The notes under the pieces were generated by a model. That model searched no databases. It was not told where the DNA came from and was given only the letters and a program-made list of their open reading frames with translations. Below, in pieces: positions 30,908-34,535 of a stretch of 34,535 bases of DNA. The translations under genes were made by a program, and so were the position numbers. Location of the stretch: the NCBI GenBank assembly GCA_001767195.1, contig MEKU01000056.1, positions 1-34,535 on the forward strand. Direction: 5' to 3'. How positions within the stretch are numbered: the stretch's first letter is position 1; each line of letters starts with the position of its first letter. The DNA is from Acidobacteria bacterium RIFCSPLOWO2_02_FULL_67_21 (GTDB lineage Bacteria > Acidobacteriota > Vicinamibacteria > Vicinamibacterales > UBA2999).

Positions 30908-31149
30908 ACCTGTCGTCGGCGATGCCGGAACGGGCGGAGGAACCAGTGGACGATCGGCTGGAGTTCAGACGCCTGTTCCACCAGTTGAACAACCAGCTTG
31001 GGATAATCCTGGCCCACGCGGAACTGCTCGAATCAAAGGCCTCCGAGGAGTCGACACGCGTGCGGGCGGCGCAGGTCGTCGCCAGCGTGCTGGAGGCGAT
31101 GACCACCGCCCGCGAAATTCGCCGGCGCGCGGAACCCGCCGGCGTTTGA
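30904..31149 (+). CDS. Stand-alone HisKA/DHp-like hairpin protein, no ATPase domain
   Basis: 81 residues. After a charged N-terminus (1-20), LEFRRLFHQLNNQLGIILAHAELLES resembles the H-box helix of histidine kinases (H26; compare HELNNPLATIL in the kinase at 32.3-33.9 kb). A second helix ending AMTTAREIRRRAE follows. That is the length of a DHp two-helix hairpin, but no catalytic ATP-binding domain follows before the stop. The residue after His is Gln rather than Glu/Asp and the usual Pro is Gln, so autokinase partners or phosphotransfer may differ from the norm. The GTG start overlaps the HTH gene stop (GTGA), indicating coupled expression. It could act as a phosphotransfer hub or as an inhibitor by heterodimerising with a kinase; both are inferences. 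Confidence 0.65.
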   Translation: MNLSSAMPERAEEPVDDRLEFRRLFHQLNNQLGIILAHAELLESKASEESTRVRAAQVVASVLEAMTTAREIRRRAEPAGV

Positions 31150-31461
31150 AGCCGGTTCGTTCCGAATCAGCACACAGAAGGCTGTCTCGGCAGGCTTCTG
31201 TTCAACGCGGCGAATAATACTATTTTTGTAATTCGATACGTCAAATAAATGGCGACACGGAGGCCTCTTATCGCCAATGGTTTGACGATTTGCCTTGATC
31301 CCGGTCTCGCCGCGATTACAATCCGGACTCCCTGGATTATCCATAACGTGCAGAAATAAGAAGTACTTACTGTTTCAGCACGCGGTGTCATCCGGTTGAC
31401 GACGAGTGCGGCTCTGCCATTGGTACCTACGTTGCCTACCCCGTGCGCCGGAGGTCACTGC
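31150..31461. other. Intergenic region before the sigma factor gene
   Basis: About 312 bases, noticeably A+T-richer than the genes around it. It holds a possible weak terminator (CAGAAG...CTTCTG, 31175-31200, with an interrupted inner stem), a probable promoter at 31295-31322, and a TGGAT-T-ATCCA palindrome (31333-31343). No small ORF or RNA gene is recognised; an unannotated small RNA is possible but unsupported. Confidence 0.5.
31295..31322 (+). promoter_or_regulatory. Possible sigma-70 promoter of the sigma factor gene
   Basis: TTGATC (31295-31300), a 16-base spacer, TACAAT (31317-31322). It would give an unusually long leader of about 135 bases before the ATG at 31462, leaving room for leader control. 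Confidence 0.45.
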
Positions 31462-32484
31462 ATGCGTCCCCCCAGAGGCAAGGCCGAGCGGCGCGTGGTT
31501 GCCGCGCTCCCGTTCGTCGAACAGCTCGCACGGCGCGTTGCGGCGACCATGCCGCACTCCATCGATATCGGGGACCTGGTGCAGGACGGGGTGATTGGCC
31601 TCATCGACGCGGCGCACCGGTTTGACGAAGCGCGCGGCATCAAGTTCGAGACGTTTGCCGAGCGGCGGGTCCGCGGCGCGATGATCGACGCGCTGCGCAA
31701 GGATGCATGGCCGCGCGGCGTCCGGCGGCAGCGGCGGGAGCTCGAAGCGGCGCGCGAGCAGCTGCGCCGGGAGCTCGGCTGCGAGCCGTCGCTGGCGGAC
31801 CTGGCGGCCAAGGTCGGGTCCGACGAGAAGCGTCTGGGGCGGACGATCGTTCGCATCCACACCATCGAGTCGACCTCGCCGCTGGCGAACAACGAGCACA
31901 ACGAGTCGTCGTTGCCTGCGACGCTGCTCCCCGCCGAACCCGAGCAGCCCGATCGGGCCTACGAGCGCGAGGAGACCAAGGCGCGAATCTATGCCGCCAT
32001 CGCCTCACTGCCGCCGCGGGAGCAGAAGGTGATCGGCCTGTACTACTACGGCGAAGCGACGATGAAGCAGATCGGCGCCGAAATCGGGGTGAATGAGTCG
32101 CGCGTGTCGCAGCTTCACGCGCGCGCCATCCGGCGCCTGCGCGACGCGCTCGGGTCAGCCGTGCAGCCGGCGGAAGCGGCGGCCGTGATACGGAACGCGA
32201 TCCTGGCGTTCCAGCAGAAGCCCAGGATGGCCAAGGCCACGCTCGAGGGGCGCGGATGGACCGCCAGCGGCGGCGGGGCGGTCACGCCGGGTCACGGCGT
32301 GGTTGTTCCTTACGCCAGCGTCTCGCGCACGGCGCGCAGCAAGTCGCCGAGCCGGAACGGCTTGGCCAGCCAGCGGCAGCCGCTGTCGTCGAGAAAGCGC
32401 TCGGCGTCGGTGCCCGCCACGTCGCCGGTCACGAAGATGATGCGGCGCGCCAGCGCGGGCGTCGCGGCGGCAATCGCCCGATAG
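31462..32484 (+). CDS. RNA polymerase sigma factor of the FliA/WhiG (sigma-28) type with long C-terminal tail
   Basis: Alternative sigma factor. 340 residues from the ATG at 31462, chosen for GGAGGT (31450-31455) six or seven bases upstream. Region 2 (DIGDLVQDGVIGLIDAAHRFDEARGIKF, about 36-62, then FAERRVRGAMIDALRKDAWPRGVRR) is typical of FliA/WhiG. Region 3 is at about 92-130. Region 4 ends with the HTH MKQIGAEIGVNESRVSQLHARAIRRLRD (about 201-228). Family members are about 240-260 residues; the remaining about 90 residues are low-complexity. The last 175 bases are antisense to the receiver domain of the convergent kinase, so the tail may be an accident of a lost stop or a real extension. No flagellar genes are in the window. 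Confidence 0.88.
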   Translation: MRPPRGKAERRVVAALPFVEQLARRVAATMPHSIDIGDLVQDGVIGLIDAAHRFDEARGIKFETFAERRVRGAMIDALRKDAWPRGVRRQRRELEAAREQLRRELGCEPSLADLAAKVGSDEKRLGRTIVRIHTIESTSPLANNEHNESSLPATLLPAEPEQPDRAYEREETKARIYAAIASLPPREQKVIGLYYYGEATMKQIGAEIGVNESRVSQLHARAIRRLRDALGSAVQPAEAAAVIRNAILAFQQKPRMAKATLEGRGWTASGGGAVTPGHGVVVPYASVSRTARSKSPSRNGLASQRQPLSSRKRSASVPATSPVTKMMRRASAGVAAAIAR

Positions 32485-33884
32485 AACGTCATTCCGTCGA
32501 CGCGCGGCATCTTCAGGTCGCAGACGATCACGTCATACGTCTTCTGCCGCACGCGGGCGAGGGCCTCTTCGCCGTCGGCGGCATGGTCCACCAGCAGCCC
32601 TGCATCGGTGAGCGCGTCGCCGAGCGCCGTGGCGAGCGCCCGCTCGTCCTCGACGAGCAGCACGGCCGCTCCGCGCACCGCCTCCATGGACGGCGCTGCG
32701 GGACGGAGCGAACGCGCCGGCGCGTCGGATCCGCTGACCGGCAGCTCCACGATGAAGGAGGCGCCCCGGCCCGGCCGCGAGTCGACACGGATCCGCCCGC
32801 CATGCTCCTGCATGATGGCGTAGGCGACGGTCAGCCCCAGCCCCGTGCCCTCCCCGACCTCCTTGGTCGTGAAGAACGGGTCGAAAATCTTGGTGCGCAT
32901 CTCCACGGGCACGCCGGGGCCGTCGTCGCTGACCTCGAGCGCCACCGAGTCGTCGTCGCCGTTGTGCCAGGTCCGCACGACGAGCGAGCCGCGGCCGTTC
33001 GCCGAGAGCATCGCCTGTTCGGCGTTGATCACGAGATTGAGCAGCACCTGCTGGATCTGATGGGGGTCGGCGAACACGCTGGGAAGCCCCGACGCCAGCG
33101 CCGTGACCACCTCGACGTTGGTCAGCCGGTGCTCGTCCGCGCGCAGGCCGAGCGTGTCGGTCACGACCTGGTTGAGGTCGATCATCGTGCGCGTCGACTG
33201 GCGCTTGCGCGCGAAGGTCAGGAGATTGCGGACGATGCGGGCCGCCCGGTCCGCCTCCCCGAGAATGACATCGACGCCGCGCCGCGTGGCCTGGTCCAGC
33301 TCCTTGTCGGCGAGCCGCTCCGCCCAGCTCAGGATGGTGGCGAGGGGGTTGTTCAGCTCATGCGCGACGCCGGAAATCGTCTGCCCGAGCGCGGCCAGCT
33401 TCTCCGCCTGCAGCAGCTGCTGATAGAGATCGCGCGACTGATCGTCGAGCTTCTTCCGCTCGCTGACGTCGCGAAGCAGCGCCTCGACGATCAGGCCGCC
33501 GGATCGATCGCGCTCGGCGCTGGCGGTGACTTCCACCCACAGGCTGGAGCCGTCGAGGCGGCGCATGCGCAGCAGGTACCCCGTGACCGCGCCTTCGACG
33601 CCGAGCCGTTCGAACAACGCGCCCCGGGCCGCGGGGTCGGCGAACCGGTCGGGAGCAAACGGCGCGATCGCCGCATCCGGCGTCGCGGCGTCGTAGCCGA
33701 ACATCGCTCGCAGACAGGGATTGGCGGCCAGCGTCTCACCGCCGGTCCCTTCGCGGCCGACCGAGCCGATGAAGACGCCCTCGCGCACCGCTTCGAACAG
33801 CCGCGCCACCGCGCGCGATCGGGAGCGGGGCGGGGAGGATCGTGTGGATCTGGCGGGCACGGGGCGACGATTATAGGGCTTCAA
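32310..33884 (-). CDS. Hybrid sensor histidine kinase with C-terminal receiver
   Basis: Cytosolic signalling kinase; no transmembrane segment visible. 524 residues as called. PAS domain at about 25-140, then HisKA with H175 in SGVAHELNNPLATIL. HATPase_c motifs: N-box NLVINAEQAM, DDGPGV, FDPFFTTKEVGEGTGLGL. C-terminal receiver with acidic residues in LLVEDE, phospho-acceptor D456 (CDLKMPRVDG) and K in AKPF. The TTG start at 33884 is uncertain. A perfect minus-strand TATAAT (33875-33870) lies within its first codons, and a GTG at 33860 just inside would give a protein starting at PARSTRSS. It converges with, and overlaps, the sigma factor gene. Confidence 0.92.
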   Translation of the reverse strand: MKPYNRRPVPARSTRSSPPRSRSRAVARLFEAVREGVFIGSVGREGTGGETLAANPCLRAMFGYDAATPDAAIAPFAPDRFADPAARGALFERLGVEGAVTGYLLRMRRLDGSSLWVEVTASAERDRSGGLIVEALLRDVSERKKLDDQSRDLYQQLLQAEKLAALGQTISGVAHELNNPLATILSWAERLADKELDQATRRGVDVILGEADRAARIVRNLLTFARKRQSTRTMIDLNQVVTDTLGLRADEHRLTNVEVVTALASGLPSVFADPHQIQQVLLNLVINAEQAMLSANGRGSLVVRTWHNGDDDSVALEVSDDGPGVPVEMRTKIFDPFFTTKEVGEGTGLGLTVAYAIMQEHGGRIRVDSRPGRGASFIVELPVSGSDAPARSLRPAAPSMEAVRGAAVLLVEDERALATALGDALTDAGLLVDHAADGEEALARVRQKTYDVIVCDLKMPRVDGMTFYRAIAAATPALARRIIFVTGDVAGTDAERFLDDSGCRWLAKPFRLGDLLRAVRETLA

Positions 33885-33889
33885 TGTGC

Positions 33890-33918
33890 TTGACAGTGCT
33901 GCGGGGCGGCTCTAGGCT
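33890..33918 (+). promoter_or_regulatory. Probable sigma-70 promoter of the final gene
   Basis: TTGACA (33890-33895), a 17-base spacer, TAGGCT (33913-33918). Predicted start near 33925, about 38 bases before the ATG at 33963. Good -35 and spacing, fair -10. Confidence 0.65.
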
Positions 33919-33962
33919 GTCGCGAGTCACCCCCCCACCCGAGCGTCCTTGGCAGCAGCTCC

Positions 33963-34535
33963 ATGCGGCTGATCGATCGTAACGACATCATCCTGCTCGT
34001 CGGGCTGACCGTGGCGCTCTTCGCCATCGTCTCACGGCCGCTCGCGCAGGTGCTCGAGTACGCGCGGGAGATCGATCAGGGCTGGGGCCTTCAGCTCGTG
34101 CCCGGCCTGGTCATCCTCGCCTTCGTGTTCATCGTTCACCAGATCCGCAAGCGGCATGAAATACGGGCGGAGGCACTGACCGCCGCGGCCGAGGCCCGCC
34201 AGGCGACGGCGCGCGCGGAAGAGATGGCCCGGCTCGTCGCGTTCGGGCAGGCGCTCGGCGAGTCCCTGGACCACCAGGCGATCGGCGGGGTGGCGAAGAC
34301 CCAGCTGCCGACGCTCGCGGAGGGACGGCCCGCGTGGGCGATGGCGCTGAGCGGAGGCCAGTGGCGCCCGCTGGCGGTGGTGGCCGACCGGTCGCTCGCG
34401 GAATGCGAAGTCGCGGCGCAGCAGGCGCTGAGCGAGCTGGAGGGGCGTCCGCCGCCCGCGCGTGGGGCCGCGGTGCCCGGCGACGTCTGTTTTCCGATGG
34501 TGGTCGGGCGGGAGCCGGTCGGCGTGCTCGGCGTC
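33963..34535 (+). CDS. Membrane-anchored sensor protein, probably GAF-containing, 3' end outside the window
   Basis: The first 191 residues are visible. Two transmembrane segments at about 9-24 (IILLVGLTVALFAIVS) and 44-61 (LQLVPGLVILAFVFIVHQ) are followed by a charged, Ala/Glu-rich coiled-coil (about 62-95). A domain beginning LVAFGQALGESLDHQAIGGVAKTQLPTL has a GAF-like layout (helix, then VCFPMVVGREPVGVLGV near the window end). The output domain is beyond the window; a histidine kinase or diguanylate cyclase is likely, given the neighbouring regulators. Weak ribosome-binding site. Confidence 0.72.
   Translation, partial: MRLIDRNDIILLVGLTVALFAIVSRPLAQVLEYAREIDQGWGLQLVPGLVILAFVFIVHQIRKRHEIRAEALTAAAEARQATARAEEMARLVAFGQALGESLDHQAIGGVAKTQLPTLAEGRPAWAMALSGGQWRPLAVVADRSLAECEVAAQQALSELEGRPPPARGAAVPGDVCFPMVVGREPVGVLGV

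Noticed and set aside
31337-31345. TTATCCATA, an 8/9 DnaA box far from dnaA
   Set aside because: A single isolated site; expected by chance and without clustering.

Overview
The window is a compact, very GC-rich bacterial chromosome segment around the replication origin. A large-periplasmic-domain YidC, a SurA-type periplasmic chaperone, a Wzm/Wzt-type polysaccharide exporter and a heptose nucleotidyltransferase all point to a Gram-negative cell. The gene order, the sigma-54 activator, the sigma-28-like factor and the many short dispersed palindromes resemble Acidobacteriota of the Vicinamibacteria type. That assignment is inferred from style, not proven.

Layout. On the minus strand from 1 to 4283 lie gyrB (3' end cut by the window), dnaN and dnaA. 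Two DnaA-box clusters flank dnaA, at about 2832-2909 and 4404-4435, which suggests a bipartite oriC. From 4692 the plus strand carries rpmH, rnpA, yidD, yidC, jag, mnmE, mnmG and rsmG, then parA and parB with two parS sites just upstream of parA. These are followed by a five-gene F1-ATPase operon (atpHAGDC) that lacks the Fo genes. Next come a Wzm/Wzt-like ABC exporter, hldE-C/rfaE2, mfd, a SurA-like PPIase, an RfaH/UpxY-like NusG paralogue and dusB. Nearly all of these genes point away from the origin.

After 28 kb the region becomes accessory and regulatory. A minus-strand operon encodes an NtrC-type activator, an unrecognised protein with a basic low-complexity tail and a Dabb-domain protein. 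Divergent from it is a two-gene unit: a small excisionase/MerR-type HTH protein, and an 81-residue protein that looks like a bare histidine-kinase DHp hairpin with no ATPase domain. A WhiG/FliA-type sigma factor then runs convergently into a hybrid histidine kinase, and the window ends in a membrane-anchored, probably GAF-type sensor.

The most distinctive feature is a population of short palindromic elements of several families. They sit between operon genes, and some lie in frame inside otherwise conserved protein genes (rnpA, mnmE, wzt-like, mfd, dusB). Two clear cross-locus matches support mobility: the double hairpin after yidC against the one inside mfd, and a near-identical 17-mer in mnmE and the wzt-like gene read in the same frame. 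The bare-DHp/HTH pair is the best candidate for an undescribed regulatory unit. No CRISPR array, insertion sequence, rRNA or tRNA gene was seen.
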